DNA of 64,000 nucleotides from Rhizoclosmatium globosum (GCA_002104985.1 MCGO01000052.1:124001-188000); one strand, 5' to 3'; counted from the first letter of the stretch, positions 33,374 through 45,893 are shown. Numbers and translations: made by a program. The notes: generated by a model from the letters alone, not told the origin.

Positions 33374-36300
33374 ATGTCAACCAAGGCCTTCTTTCCCGAT
33401 GTGTCTGGGCCTAATAAGTCTGTCTCTGCGTTGGAGGATACTATGGACACCGATGAAAGTAGTACGGACATAAGCAATACCACAGCACTCGTCCCAACAA
33501 GGACAAGCTGAAACCGAGAGATTACCAACGATTCATATTCGAGAAAGCAAAGGTATTTCATTCTACTGATAAGGGTGTTGGTTTAACCCGCTGATTTCAA
33601 CAGTCTCAAAACACTATCGTTGTGCTGCCTACTGGAACAGGAAAGACCCTGATCTCTCTTCTCTCATCAAACACATGAATGAAACAAGCAAGAGTCAGGG
33701 CAAGGTGTGACCCCCCAGATGTGTCCCTATTAAACTCAACTACATCCAACAGAATCAAGTCTCTATATTCCTTGCTCCACAAGTCCCACTCGTAATGCAA
33801 CAAACAACATATCTTCGTCAAAACTTGGATGTGATGGTGAAATCGTACCATGGCGAACTCGGCACAGACAGCTGGGGCGAGAAGTCTGGCGAAAAGACGT
33901 TGACGAATGTGGATGCATGGTTATGACACCTGCAATCCTAGAAGCAGTTCTTCGACGAGGCTACATTCGAATGCGTGAGGTCTCATTGATTCAATTCCCC
34001 AACCCCGCTTTCACTAAAAAAACATAATACCTCATACACCAACTCAGATAAACCTAATAGTCTTTGACGAATGCCACAACGCCCGCAAAAACTCAATCTA
34101 CAACCAGATAATATCCCTCCACTACCTCCAAACCCCAACCCCAGACCAACCCCGAATCTTTGGAATGACCGCATCCCCAATGTCAGGCTCAGACTCTATC
34201 GACGCGTCCATCAAACAACTCGAAGCAAATCTATGCTGTAAAGCAATCACCCCAGACTCACACAGTGATTTGAAACATTACACCGTCACACCCACAAAAT
34301 CAATCGTCCGATTCAAATCAAACTTTACAGAACAGTCGACTGTCTTGACCCAGCTCATTGAAATGGGTGTCACCGATATCCCACAGCTTCGGAAACTCGT
34401 GAATGATGGGAACGGGGTGATTGAAGATTTTGGAGGATGGGTGTGTGATGTTTTTTGAAATCAAGTCTTGTGAGTTTGTTTCATGTGCATGAGACGAAAA
34501 AGGATCGGAAGAGGAAGTGGGAGGATAGGAATTCGTCGCTTGATTTGGAGAACGAGAATGATGGGGTTGTTGATATGGATTTGGAGGAGGATGACGAAGA
34601 CATTCAGCTTGCATCATCGGATGCCCGAGATCAAATTTCTTCATCAAACATGATGCTATGGAAGGCGTTATGTATGGTCATCAGGTGAAAATGCGAGAAC
34701 GCATGGAACTGGATGAAGAAGGTAGGCTCTTGCAACTATGTTCCCCCCGAAAGAAAACTAATACCAAAGTCAGTGATTCAAAGCAGCTTGAGGTTCCACG
34801 ACTTTGTCAAGAGAGCGACAGAGGTTTTGCAGGCTCGTTGGACGATTGAAGACGAAGAAGGCGTTATAAAAGAAGATAGCTACCCAACGAGAGAAATCAA
34901 GGAGTTCTCCATACATGACTCTAAGGACGTGATTCCATCTTCCTTATATAGTCAGATGTCGTGTGAGTGAAGTATTCTTTAAATCAGTGGCACTAACTCA
35001 GAATGACAGCGAAGTTCAAAACGTTAATCACAATTCTACAACCCTTCTCTGCCGATCCAGATTTCTGTGGAATTGTATTCACGGAAAAACGAGCTACTGC
35101 GAAACTTCTGTCGCTGCTCTTACCTCGCTGCCCTGGTCTTGAGTTTGTGAAAGTGGATTGTTTGACAGGTCATGGTGGAATAAGCAGGTCCAAGAAATAT
35201 AAATCGACTGTGAATGACTTCTCAATGGAGATTCGGAATCAACGTAAGGTTGTGGGTAATTTTCGGGAGGGACTCTTGAATTTGCTTGTTGCAACGAAGG
35301 TAAGCTGTGATTTTTGCGGGATACCGAATTTTTGAAAAAAAAACAAATCAGGTTGCGGAAGAAGGAATCGATATTCAACCGTGCAGTCTCGTCATTCGAT
35401 TCGACAACGTGAACTCAGTCATATCCAACATCCAATCGCGTGGCCGCGCGCGTAGCAAAAACAGTCGATACATCTTAATGGTTCCTGATGACGACGAAGA
35501 AACAATGAATCGTTTAAAGACGTTGGATATCAGTGAAATGGAAATGAACTCGACCCTGATCGTTCGACAAGAACAGGACTCTGATGATGATGATGAGAAA
35601 CTGAATCGGTCAATCATGCTTACCAAAGAATCAGTCTTTCAAATTGAATCTGGTGCAAAGATATCCATCTTCAACTCCATTGGTGCAGTGTATCAGTACT
35701 GCAGCTTGCTGCCGCATGACTCTTTTGCGAATCTTCATCCTATATTCACAACTGGTCCATCTCTTATGCCCACTGGCCAATTGGGCTGGATATCATCACT
35801 CCAACTTCCCGTAAATGCACCACCTAGTTGCAGATTTATATCCGGGAAACCGTGTTTCTCTTCTTCAGATGCGAAACGTGTAGTTGCGTTAGAAGCCATC
35901 AAGAAACTGTATGCGGAAGGCGCTTTTGACGACAGGTTAAAGCCCATGCGATTTGACACAAGCCTAGTGACAGACCAGGAGGATTACAATGAAGTTACAA
36001 CAACTGTTGAAGGAGTTCAGAAGCTTGGAAGCGTGTCTTTTCGGATTTCGGAATATTCGACGTATGTTCCGGAAGAGTTTCGGGAAGCCTTTCCAGCCAA
36101 AGGCTCCATTCTTGCATCTGACACACCAGCTCTTCGCACAAGATATCTCGTTTTGTTTAAAGTTGAAGAAGATGAGTTTGATAGAGTCTTGGATATTGGT
36201 ATCTTGTTGCCTTTCGTTCTTCCAGAAGGCGCTATTCAAGATTCTCAGATTATCATGATTGACTCCAAGCCGAAGAAAATTGAAATGCTAGCCTCGTGTC

Positions 36301-38428
36301 GGCCAATCGAAGTGAATGAGGAGAGAAATGATTGGTTCCAAAGATTTTCTAACGCAATCTTTTATAACGCACTGCTACGGACTCAACCTCCACAAATCGG
36401 TCTTGAAAATGAATACTTGATGCCTATGGTACCTCTTGTCAATGGTGAAACAGCCGCCTTGAATCTGAATAGCATGGAAGTGGATTCTTTGATTGATTGG
36501 GATCTCCTCTTTGCTGTTGCTTCAAGCGAATTCTCTAACCTCAAAGCAAATACACTTGAAGTGGATAAAGGGGAGGAGGAATTCAGAAGGGAAGAGATTC
36601 CGGAGCTACAGCCCGAATCAAACACTGTCACGGATTTTCCTCGTCTGTTCAGCTTCATGAAACAAGAGCTCATCGTCTGTGATAGAGCCTACTGGGATCG
36701 TAAATTTCAAGTCTTGGCGTGTTGAAAGGATCGACTCCATTTTCTGCAGCAGAGAATGGGTTCAAGTCGTTGGCGGACTTCTACAAATATCGGTTACATG
36801 TTTCAGTTCCGATTATTGAAGAACAACCAGTCTTGCTTGCGATTCAAGTTCCACACATGTATCAGTCTGGACGAAGAGAGAGGGCAGGAAAACATGCTTA
36901 TGTTCAGTTGATTCCGCAGTTTTGTTCGCCATTTCCAGTTCCATCCACACTTTTGATGGACAGCGCACTATACATGCCTCTTCTCATTCAAAATCTGTAT
37001 CATCGCCTTTGCACACTAGAGATCCAGCGAAATTTGAACCTAATGGAAGTTGCAACACCAAGTCTCTTCCAATCAGCTTTCAAATCCGCTGGAACCCAAT
37101 TTTTCGATAACTACGAACGACTTGAGTTTCTTGGAGACTCGTATCTGAAGGCACATCTCACTTTGGATTTGTTCATGCGGCATCCATCCAAAGATGAAGG
37201 CTGGTTATCTCGTTCGCGAATTGTGCTTGAACGAAACTCAAATTTAATGAAAATGAGTGTCACGCATAATCTTCCGAGTTGTCTGTTGCCTGACCCTGTA
37301 TCTCGCAAGACGTGGGCACCTCCAATGCAGTGGAGTTCTAAAATCAAAGTATCTGATAAAGCTACTGCCGATATTGTCGAAGCAATTATTGGAGCTTGTG
37401 TTGTCTCTTCCGGGAGCCTCGGTGGTGGACAAGCTGTATTAACGTTTTTTGGACCCAAGTATGAAGCGGACATGAAAAGGTATACTTCAAGGTATCAGTT
37501 TGGGTATTTGGCGGACATAAATCCAGACATAGGACAAACTTACAATGTTCTTATTGATCGTTTACATGATAAGTTGGGATATCGATTCAAAGACGTTGGA
37601 TTGGCCGTTGAAGCCGTCACTCACACTTCAGCGAGTGGGTTCTACGAGTTATCGCGATGCTACCAGCGCCTTGAATTCTTGGGGGACTCCATTTTAGGCT
37701 ACCTGATTGCTCATCAATTGTATTTACGTCCCGAAAATCTAAACCCGGGTCAACTCAGTGATATGAAATCGGAACTTGTTAATAATCAATTTTTGGCCGC
37801 TGCATCGTTTCAATTGGGGCTCCATAAATTAGTTATCCACGCGTCACCTGGGCTTGCCCACATATTAAGCGATTTTGGAGAGAAATTTGAAACAATGAAA
37901 CGGAAAGCCAAGAAACTGGATACAGGAACGCTGTTCTGGCATAATTTACCTCCCGCTCCGAAAACCATTAGTGATGTTCTCGAAGCACTACTGGGAGCCG
38001 TATTTCTCGATTCTGGTTGCGACTTGAATGTCGTCGAAAGAATTATTCAGAAAGTCTTGATTGAGCCATGGTGGAGCTTGTTTATGGAAACCGGGAGCTT
38101 GAAACTGACATGCCAGCATCCTTGAGAGATTTTTATGAATTTGCGGATCGGGGTAGATGTAAAGATATCATTATGCGGTACGTACTCTATGCTCACTCTT
38201 GATTTGCTATTAATTACAGTTTAAAGGACAAATCAAGTTCCTGGTGATGATAAGTTCTCTTGCTTGATTGAAATTCACGGAAATGTCATAGCCTCTTGCG
38301 TTTCCACATCGAAGAGGAGTGCAAAGAAGCTTGCCGCATCACAAGCAGTGTCTATTTGGCAAATTCGCTTGAGTCCTTCTGTACCTGTCCACAGCTTTAT
38401 TGCAGCGACGAAATTGACGTCGCTATGA
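33374..38428 (+). CDS. Dicer-like ribonuclease III
   Basis: Cuts long dsRNA into small interfering RNAs. The order is helicase, Dicer-dimerisation domain, platform/PAZ-like region, RNase IIIa, RNase IIIb, dsRNA-binding domain. Helicase motifs are PTGTGKT (near 33640), VFDECHNA (near 34060), GMTASP (near 34160) and QSRGRARS (near 35430). RNase IIIa has RLEFLGDSYLKAHL (near 37120) and ADIVEAIIGA; RNase IIIb has RLEFLGDSILGYLI (near 37670) and SDVLEALLGAVFLDSG. Both metal-binding sets (E, D...D, E) are present. The C-terminal exon has SCLIEIHGNVIASC and KRSAKKLAASQA of a dsRBD and ends at 38428. Several introns split the helicase; the 3' two thirds is nearly intron-free. Corrections: one extra T near 34455, one missing G near 36719. 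PAZ is divergent and recognised mostly by position. Confidence 0.92.
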
Positions 38429-38521
38429 CCGAAGAAATTGAAGATATCGAGAACACTCTGTCTCTGCCTTTAGCTGCATATAAGTAAACTAAACGTGTAT
38501 TGAAATTAAAGACTATTAGAC

Positions 38522-39891
38522 TCAAAACAATCGCCACAGCGAATCCTTTCTTGTTCCCTTTTTGAAACTACCAAACCACAAACAAATCCAATACTCAATG
38601 ACAAGAGCAATTAAGTAGCACACTGCAACAGACCACCATTGTGAAATGTTGAACCCTCCTTCTGAAAACGACGAGAAACCACAAATCGCTCGCATCGCTC
38701 TGAAAAGAAGCATATGCGTGCAATAGAAAAAGAGTGAGTTGGTTCCATACACGAGAAGCACATGTTTGATTACAGGATGCAATTTGTTTGAATATTTGAA
38801 AAAAAGGCTGAGGACCAAATGATTTCCGGAAAGTGTGACTAACGTGAATACAACAGACGGTGGATATTTGACGTTGTAGAAGAAGGACAACAGCGAAGAA
38901 CGAATGGGTGGAACAACGTTTTCTGGATTCATCGAAGTCCAATTAGGCCAATAGCGCAATGGAATAGCAACTGAAAACATTATTGATGCGGTGACCTTGG
39001 AATACTGTTAGAATGGCGATGAACGTGGCTAAATCTCACCAAACTCAGCTTTCCCAAAACTTCATTGTTCCACTTCAGTTGAGAGGAAATCGAGCGATTG
39101 CGACTCCCCACAAAACATGAGCAAGCCAGGGAATTGGTGGATAGTACGAAGTCAGATTGGGCGAACTTCCGGCCAAATAAAAGACCCTGAACCACCAACT
39201 AACAGGTTCTTCATACGCATTAGGGGACGGAATAGTCCAAGACGGCAAAATGGTGAGGAATGTTACGACTGTCATATACAGTGACCCCAAAACCAGAATC
39301 CGTTGTCTTTCTGAAAGTGACCACACTTGAGATACTTTCTTTAAGCCCTCCATTTCACAGCACAAGAACAAAGAGGCCAGGATCATGTTACAACCCAAGG
39401 CGAACAAACACATCGTTCCAAACTTGTAAGTCGACAAGGACCTGAAGATCAATGCCGAATCGAGGAAGATGAGAATAGCACCACGAACAACATAGTGCTT
39501 TATAATTTGTTTCCAGGGCATATTAATGGATCGTCTCGATTCTGTGGTATGGTGTGTCATTACTGGTAGCCTCATATTGTTTTGACTTACGGACGAACAG
39601 CCCGATCCCCCATCCCATTAGTAGGCAAAATCCCGGTGCACAAAATGTAGCTATCCAGCGAGAGAGGAAGAGCAGTGTTTCGTCCGGCTTGATCTCCGGC
39701 AGCTGCCACCAACCCTCGCCAGCATATGGAGCATAGAAGGTCGAGAGAAAGAGCTTCGAATCTTTAGGAATGATAAGGAATACATAACTTTGCGGACAAA
39801 GGTTCTTACGGTCCAAAGCCATCAAGATCATCAAAATGCCTCGGAGCAGATCAAGAGCAACTAAGAGGCGAAGAGGAGAAGAAAAAGTCAT
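38522..39891 (-). CDS. DUF1624/HGSNAT-like membrane acyltransferase, paralog 1
   Basis: A polytopic membrane protein with the signature of the DUF1624 (heparan-alpha-glucosaminide N-acetyltransferase-like) family: LVALDLLRGILMILMALDRK at the start, then FLSRWIATFCAPGFCLLMGW. Further conserved blocks are YPPIPWLAHVLWGVAIARF, FFYNVKYPPSVVFTL, YGTNSLFFYCTHMLLFRA and the C-terminal KKGTRKDSLWRLF. About ten hydrophobic segments are seen. Introns interrupt the gene near 39540-39590 and 39000-39070. It is the last of three head-to-tail paralogs and the most diverged of them. In family members the enzyme passes an acetyl group across a membrane to an amino sugar; the acceptor here is unknown, chitin or chitosan fragments being one possibility. 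Confidence 0.75.
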
Positions 39892-40045
39892 TACGGATAA
39901 TAGACTATGATGTTGAGCTTACCAAGGCGGTTTGATGCATGGAGAGTTCGTGGGAGCAAAGGGGTTCTTTCAGTTGTCATCGGAATTGGAAGAAGGAACG
40001 AAACGGAAGACGGAAGCCAACCAAAATTCTCGAATTTATCCGGGA

Positions 40046-41526
40046 TTAAAATAAGCGCCATAAAGAATCCTTGCTCGTTCCTCGCTTAAACTTTGCATAC
40101 TCCTTGCACATGAAATACTCCATCACAAGCCCCATAGCATAACAAACCCAGAATCCCCACCATCCAAACTTCCCATCTGACATAATGCCAACGCCACGAA
40201 GAACAACAGAAATCAGGAAATACAAGTAGAAGTGCGACACGTAAAAGAAAAGACTCGATCCACCAAATACCATCAAAGGACCGGATTCCACTTTGATGTT
40301 TGTTGGGTTGAAAGAGAATAGTATACCAAGTAGAGCCTGGTTGGCGCCAATCGCAATGAGTGTATACACCACAGACGGAGGATACTTGACATTATTGAAA
40401 AACGAAATTATCGACTCAGTAATTGGTGGTGTGACTAGTTCTGGATTGATTGACGTCCACTTCACTCCATAACGAAGAGGAATAGCAAGAGATATCATAG
40501 CAATTCCGCAAGACTAATTGAGATATCAGTTGATCGGATTGAAAGATGGCGATTGTTACCAAATTGAACAGACCAAGTCTCGCAGAATCCCACTTGAACA
40601 GTTTTGACATTCGCCCGATTCCAACACCCCACAGAGTATGAGCCACCCAAGGAAACGGTGGATAGACAGACATGATTGAATCAGTCGCATTTGCCGTCGC
40701 TCTGGGGAGAAACCACAACAGCCATTGAAAGCTGAACTTGCTGGTCGCCTCAGATGGAGATGGAACATAAAGAGAAGGCAGAATAGTAATAACAGAAGCG
40801 ACAACGGCATAAATTCCGACAATTACGGCACTTTGATGGGAATGGACAACAACAGTGGACGATGTAATGGCAGTTTCAATCCAAAGAAAGACAGAAGCCA
40901 GGAAAATGTTGATACCAAGGGCAAACAAGACTGTTGTCGTGAAAGTGTAGGTCGTGATCCCCCATGCAGTGTAACGGAAGGAGGAAACCATCACTTCGTT
41001 CAAGACAACCAAAACTAACCCTCGCAGGGCAAAATGCTTGAGAATCTTGGTCCAGGACCATTCTATTTTGCGTCTAGATTCTAAAATAGGACGATTAGCT
41101 GATATGCTGACAATAATACCCCTCACCAACAAACAAGGCAACGCCCCAGCCCATCAACATAAAGAAGCCAGGAGCGCAAAAGCCAGTCACAAAACGAGAC
41201 AGAAAGTAGGCCACATTTCCTTTGTAATCTGGCATTTCAAACCATTGTTCATGTTTGTTGCCGAAATTAGCGAGGAACTCCTTTGCATCTAGATAAGCAG
41301 TTGAATAGGTTGATGTGCAGTGATATAGTGTGGTAGGTACTTACGGTCAATAGCCATGATGACCATAAGAACCCCGCGCACAAGGTCTAAAGCCGCTGTA
41401 GGTTGAGATTGGTGAGTAAGTAAGCCCGTCGAGGAAACCAAACAGTCTATAAGCGCAAAGGGACCAACCTAGGCGGACGGGTTCTCTAGCCGTTCTTGTT
41501 AGCAACGGAGTCTGTTCAGTTGTCAT
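40046..41526 (-). CDS. DUF1624/HGSNAT-like membrane acyltransferase, paralog 2
   Basis: The middle gene of the tandem array. It starts MTTEQTPLLTRTAREPVR, an acidic-dileucine-like TPLL start shared with paralog 3, which could be a vacuolar sorting motif. After an intron (about 41400-41470) comes AALDLVRGVLMVIMAID, a second intron, then FLSRFVTGFCAPGFFMLMGW. Later blocks are SVYPPFPWVAHTLWGVGIGR, FFNNVKYPPSVVYTL and GGSSLFFYVSHFYLYF. The end is KRGTSKDSLWRLF with stop at 40046. About ten membrane segments. It is much closer to paralog 3 than to paralog 1. The stop of paralog 3 (41571) is only 44 bases before this start, so the promoter must be very short or lie inside the neighbour. Confidence 0.78.
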
Positions 41527-41570
41527 CACAAATTGTTTTTTTCGGGATATCAAATCACCAGCGAAGAAAA

Positions 41571-43025
41571 TCAGAACAATCGCCACAACGAGTCCTTGCT
41601 GGTACTCCTCTTAAACCTCGCATACGCTTTACATATATAATACTCAATTACCAATCCAACCGCATACCAAGCCCAAAACGCCCACCATCCAAACTTTTCC
41701 TTTGGCATGGCTTCTGCTGCTAAAAGAACATTGGCCAATCCTTGATACACAAAGAAGTGCGTAACGTAAAAGAACAAGCTCGATCCTCCGAATACCATCA
41801 ATAACCCTGCCTCAGTATTGACGTTTCTGGGGTTTGCAAAAAACAAAAGACCAAGCAAGAGATGATTTCCACCGAGTGATGTCAAGATGTACACGACTGA
41901 AGGCGGGTATTTCACGTTGTTGAAGAATGAGATAGCGGAAGATTGAAGGGGCGGATCAAGAAGAGATGGGTTTATGGACGTCCAGGGAACGTTATATCGT
42001 AGTACTACAGACAATGAAATCATAGAGAGTGCGAGCACCTATAGCGAAGTATCAGAAACGGGAAAGGAAATCGTGGGGATTTTGGTACCATATTAATCAA
42101 GCCCAAGCGGGAAGCATCCCATTTGAATAATTTCGTGGCCCTGCCAATACCAACGCCCCACAAAGTCGGAGCCAACCAAGCAAATGGCGGATATAGTGAT
42201 ACGATTGAGGTTGGTTCTGTCATGACCATTCGTGGCAAAAACCACATCAAATAAAGAAAACTGAATTGCGTGTCAGCCACTGCATCTGGTGCTGGTGTAT
42301 AAAGGGATGGAAGCATTGTGAGCACAACTGCTGTCAAGACATACAACGCGACAGTCAGCTTATTCGACCCACTTGAGCCGAAATGGAAACAAGCAGATAC
42401 ATTACGAATAACGCGCTCTTCAAAAGAATGAAGATAGAAGCCAGAAACATATTTATACCCAGCGAGAAAAGCACCGTCGTGACATAGAAGTAGCCAACCG
42501 TCTGATAAAAAGGAAGCATAACAGGAAGAATGGTTATTTCGTTGAAAAGGAGAAGGACAGTGCCTCGAAGAGCAAAATGCTTGAGAATCGCCGATGAGGT
42601 CCAACCAATCCTTCGACGCGAATCTAATAAACATACTTCAATCCTTTGACAGCTCACATGCAACCATTGGATTCCTACCAACAAACAAGGCTACTCCCCA
42701 CCCCATCAGCATGAAAAAGCCTGGGGCACAGAAACCGGTGACGAAGCGCGACAGAAAATGAGAAACATTTCCCTTATAATCCGGCATTTCGAACCATTGC
42801 TCATGAGGGTAAACAAAGTTGGACAGGAAGCCTTTGGCATCTACGTGTGTCAATGCATGGATTGGAATCAGTACTGAGCCTTCCGCACCACGTTAATTTC
42901 TTACGGTCAATAGCCATTAGAATCATCAAAACTCCGCGCAAGAGGTCGAGTGGAGCTAGGCGAAGAATCGGCTGTGGTGGGACGACGACGGCTGCCACAA
43001 GGGGAGTATGCTCGCCCGACTGCAT
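41571..43025 (-). CDS. DUF1624/HGSNAT-like membrane acyltransferase, paralog 3
   Basis: The first gene of the array in reading direction. It starts MQSGEHTPLVAAVVVPPQPI at 43025, then APLDLLRGVLMILMAIDRK. After an intron comes FLSNFVYPHEQWFEMPDYKG and FLSRFVTGFCAPGFFMLMGW. Conserved later blocks are SLYPPFAWLAPTLWGVGIGR, LFKWDASRLGLINM, FFNNVKYPPSVVYIL and GGSSLFFYVTHFFVYQ. The C terminus is KRSTSKDSLWRLF. Small introns interrupt it near 42845-42900, 42625-42670 and 42040-42085. A one-base correction is needed near 42370. Function as for the other two paralogs; subfunction cannot be told. The 470-base gap upstream, shared with phospholipase-like copy B, holds its promoter. Confidence 0.78.
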
Positions 43026-43494
43026 TTTGACAGTTATTTGATTTGATATTCGAAATAGTTCTATATACTTTATAAAATATTATAGATACAAAGCAAATAC
43101 TTCTTAAATTGTGAACGACTTGTTGGCTTATCTCAGCGATTGTAGCAACAAGGCTACTCTACAGCTTACAACACCCCGTTTCATTCAGGTCGTCTGCAAA
43201 TAATAAATGATGAGTGATAAATTTGATCGCTCATCAACATTAAAAATCAAAGGCACACGCCCCCAGCTTTGCTCACCTCCTTTTTAATTATCCGATCAAC
43301 CGAGGATGTATGATATATATAATTTTATTGCTGAAGTATACTTACGGCAATAAGATAGCATGAACCAGAACCTCGCTTTTTGAAACGAGGCGCGTGCCCA
43401 ACCTTCTGGGTGCGTGGCCATCTTTTGGGTCAAGCCCTCAAAAGTTCTAACATAAAGACCCACTGGCTTCGTCGAAAGATTTCATTATCAAAAG
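43026..43494. other. Intergenic region between divergent genes
   Basis: 469 bases between DUF1624 paralog 3 (-) and phospholipase-like copy B (+). The left part is very AT-rich (TATAAAATATTATAG near 43069). The right part holds the copy B promoter motifs. No open frame or RNA gene seen. Confidence 0.6.
43390..43457 (+). promoter_or_regulatory. Promoter motifs of phospholipase-like copy B
   Basis: GCGCGTGCCCA at 43390, GGTCAAGCC at 43428 and CATAAAG at 43451, 38 bases before the ATG. The order and nearly the spacing are those upstream of copy A. The surrounding sequence is otherwise different, so these elements look selectively kept. Confidence 0.5.
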
Positions 43495-45844
43495 ATGCTT
43501 GTCCAATTGTTCCTCATGGCATCTGTTGTAACTGCAGGTGGTGCAGCAACATATTCCCTTTCCTCAATTCCATCTTGCATCAGACCAGGAGACTTGATTG
43601 TCGTTGACTGGTCTTCCAAGGTTGCCGTCACTACACTCGATTGGGTTGGAATCTACGCAAAGGGACGATGCAGCAACAGTGTTGGCTCCACGTGCCCAAG
43701 TGGATCCAATGCGTACAGCTTTGTGTCAATTTCTGGAGGAATCAACACTAGCAATAAGGGTGTTGTCGCCATTCCAGCTCCTTCCACCGAAGGAGTGTAC
43801 AACGCTTTCTACCTTCCAAGCAACTTGTATAAATTGCAGCAACAACCAACGAGTTTACTGTTTCGGTGAGTCCAATTAATATTTATTTTCTATTCTTAAT
43901 TCATTTGACAGGCAACTTGTGCCCCAGATTACACTGTCGCTCCAGTCAACACCTGTTACACTCCAGGAAGCACCATTAATTTTGGATGGACTGCTGTTGC
44001 ACCAGGTGCAGGTTCTATGGACTGGATTGGTATTTACGCCGCTGGTCGTTGCGGCAACGGCATCGGAAAAACCTGTCCCTCTGGATCCAACTTCTGGCAG
44101 CGTCTCAACGAGGCATCTCCTAATTCTGCCACTGCCGGAACCTTGTCTGTCACCATTCCAGCCAATGCTTTGACAAGCCCTCCTACAACCTACTTTGGAT
44201 ACTACCTCATCAACGACTTGTACAATATTGCTGCTGTTTCTAATGCGTTTACTGTCCAGAGTGACTGCTCTGGTGGTGGGCCAACTACTCCAACCCTCTC
44301 TGCATCAACCACAAATGTTGTTGCTGGTGGATTCTTGACAATTTCTTGGACTGGTGTCAGTACCTCTGACATTGATGACCGTCTCATGTTCACTGCCTCT
44401 GGCGTTCCCACTGCAAGCAACTTCTACGCGGATTCTTGGCAGTATACTTACGGAGACAACATCCAAAAGGGAATTCACCCACCAGCTTCTGGATCCGTGA
44501 GCATCAAGGCTCCAGCACTCCAGGTACCTACAACGTATACTACTGCTTCAACAACGGATTCAACTGTCCCGCCAGTCTGACTATTACTGTCACTGCTCCC
44601 AAAGTCACTGCCGTGCTGCAGGGAACACTGCCTCCAACATCAAGCACATCATCACCATCATTTCCGAAAACCACTCCTTCGACAGCTACTTTGGCCGCTA
44701 CTGCCAGGCACCTTATGGCTCCAACCCATCCTGCAACACTGGCCCACAATGCTGTGAGAGTTACAAACCAGTTCCAGGACTCCAACCAACCAAACTCGAT
44801 GACGCCCAGAATGGAAACTTTGATCCATGCCACTCGACGGAATGCGAAGTCTGCGAAATCAACGGCGGTTTAATGGACAGCTACACTGTCACTGGCGCGA
44901 ACGTGACTGGATGTCCAGGAGCCAACAACCAAAACTTTGCAATGGCAGATGGAACCAAGGGAAGTGCTGATCAATACTGGGGATGGGCCAAGAACTACGC
45001 CATGAGTGACAGGTTCTACCAATCCGCACCTGGTGCTTCGTCTCAGGAGAAATGTACTTTGCAAGAGGAGCTTTCGTCTTCAAGGACAACAACGACTACC
45101 CGCCAACAGCAAGGCTCTTGGCTTACTGAAGGCTTGCACGAGCAACTGTGCTTCATTCCAGGATCCTACCATCGGGGACTTGTTGCAAGGATGTGGCGTG
45201 GACATGAGGTTCTACCACGTGAGGTTTCTTTATTGTAATGCACATTCTCCTCAACTTATTAATTTCAATAGGTTGGATATCAAACTACTTACGACCCAAC
45301 CGACGACGCGTTCCTCTATTATCCATCCCTTGCAAACGGCCCTAACGCGGGAAAATTTTCGTTCCATTCACACAACTTGCTTCCGATATTTCAGCTGGAA
45401 CTCTTCCAGCCGTTTCATACGTGAAGGCTGCTTATGGATCTTCTGGCCAAACTGAGCACCCAGGCGGGGTGCAACAATCTCGGCTGGTGAGAACTTCAAT
45501 GCTGGCATCATCAACCAGATTCTTGCTTCTCCGTTGTACAAGGACAACACTGTGTATTCCTTGTTCCGATGAAAGCGGTGGATTCCGTGACTCCATGCCA
45601 ACTCCTCCTCGTTCCGCCTTGACAACAAGCCGTATGGTCCAAGAACTCCATTCATCGCAGTTGGAAACATTGTCAACAAGAACTACGTGAGCCACGTGCA
45701 GACCGAGCCAGCGAGTCTTGTCAGATTTATTGAAAGCAACTGGTTGCGGATGCCACTCCAGGCCAACTCCAAACCAGAGATGCTGTTGCTGGAAGCTTGA
45801 ATGACTTGTTCGACCCAGCCAAGGTTGGTTTCGTGTTCCCATAA
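43495..45844 (+). CDS. Secreted phospholipase-C/acid-phosphatase-type phosphoesterase, copy B
   Basis: Nearly identical to the gene at 17817-20162 and with the same layout: signal peptide (MLVQLFLMASVVTAGGAA), three beta-sandwich-like repeats with DWVGIYAKGRC and DWIGIYAAGRC, and the phosphoesterase domain with ISENHSFDSYFG near 44662. The signal peptide is unlike copy A, but from about codon 20 the two are almost the same. Intron 1 (43867-43911) differs from that of copy A by a single base, whereas intron 2 (45219-45271) is unrelated in sequence. Copy B reads cleanly through the second repeat, where copy A breaks, and breaks elsewhere (near 44518, 45045, 45100, 45550). The corrected end is NDLFDPAKVGFVFP, stop 45842-45844. 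AATAAA follows at 45888. Confidence 0.82.
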
Positions 45845-45887
45845 TGAAGATGAACTGTCTTTGGTCGACGAAGCCTCATTTTTTTTC

Positions 45888-45893
45888 AATAAA
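45888..45893 (+). terminator. Poly(A) signal AATAAA, phospholipase-like copy B
   Basis: A perfect AATAAA lies 44 bases after the corrected stop of copy B. Confidence 0.4.

Noticed and set aside
33374..34460. The helicase part of Dicer as a separate DEAD-box gene
   Set aside because: It continues without a gap through helicase C, dimerisation and RNase III domains in the standard Dicer order.
43495..45844. Repeat-induced point mutation between the two phospholipase-like copies
   Set aside because: The differences I could compare go in both directions and are mostly indels, without a C-to-T excess.
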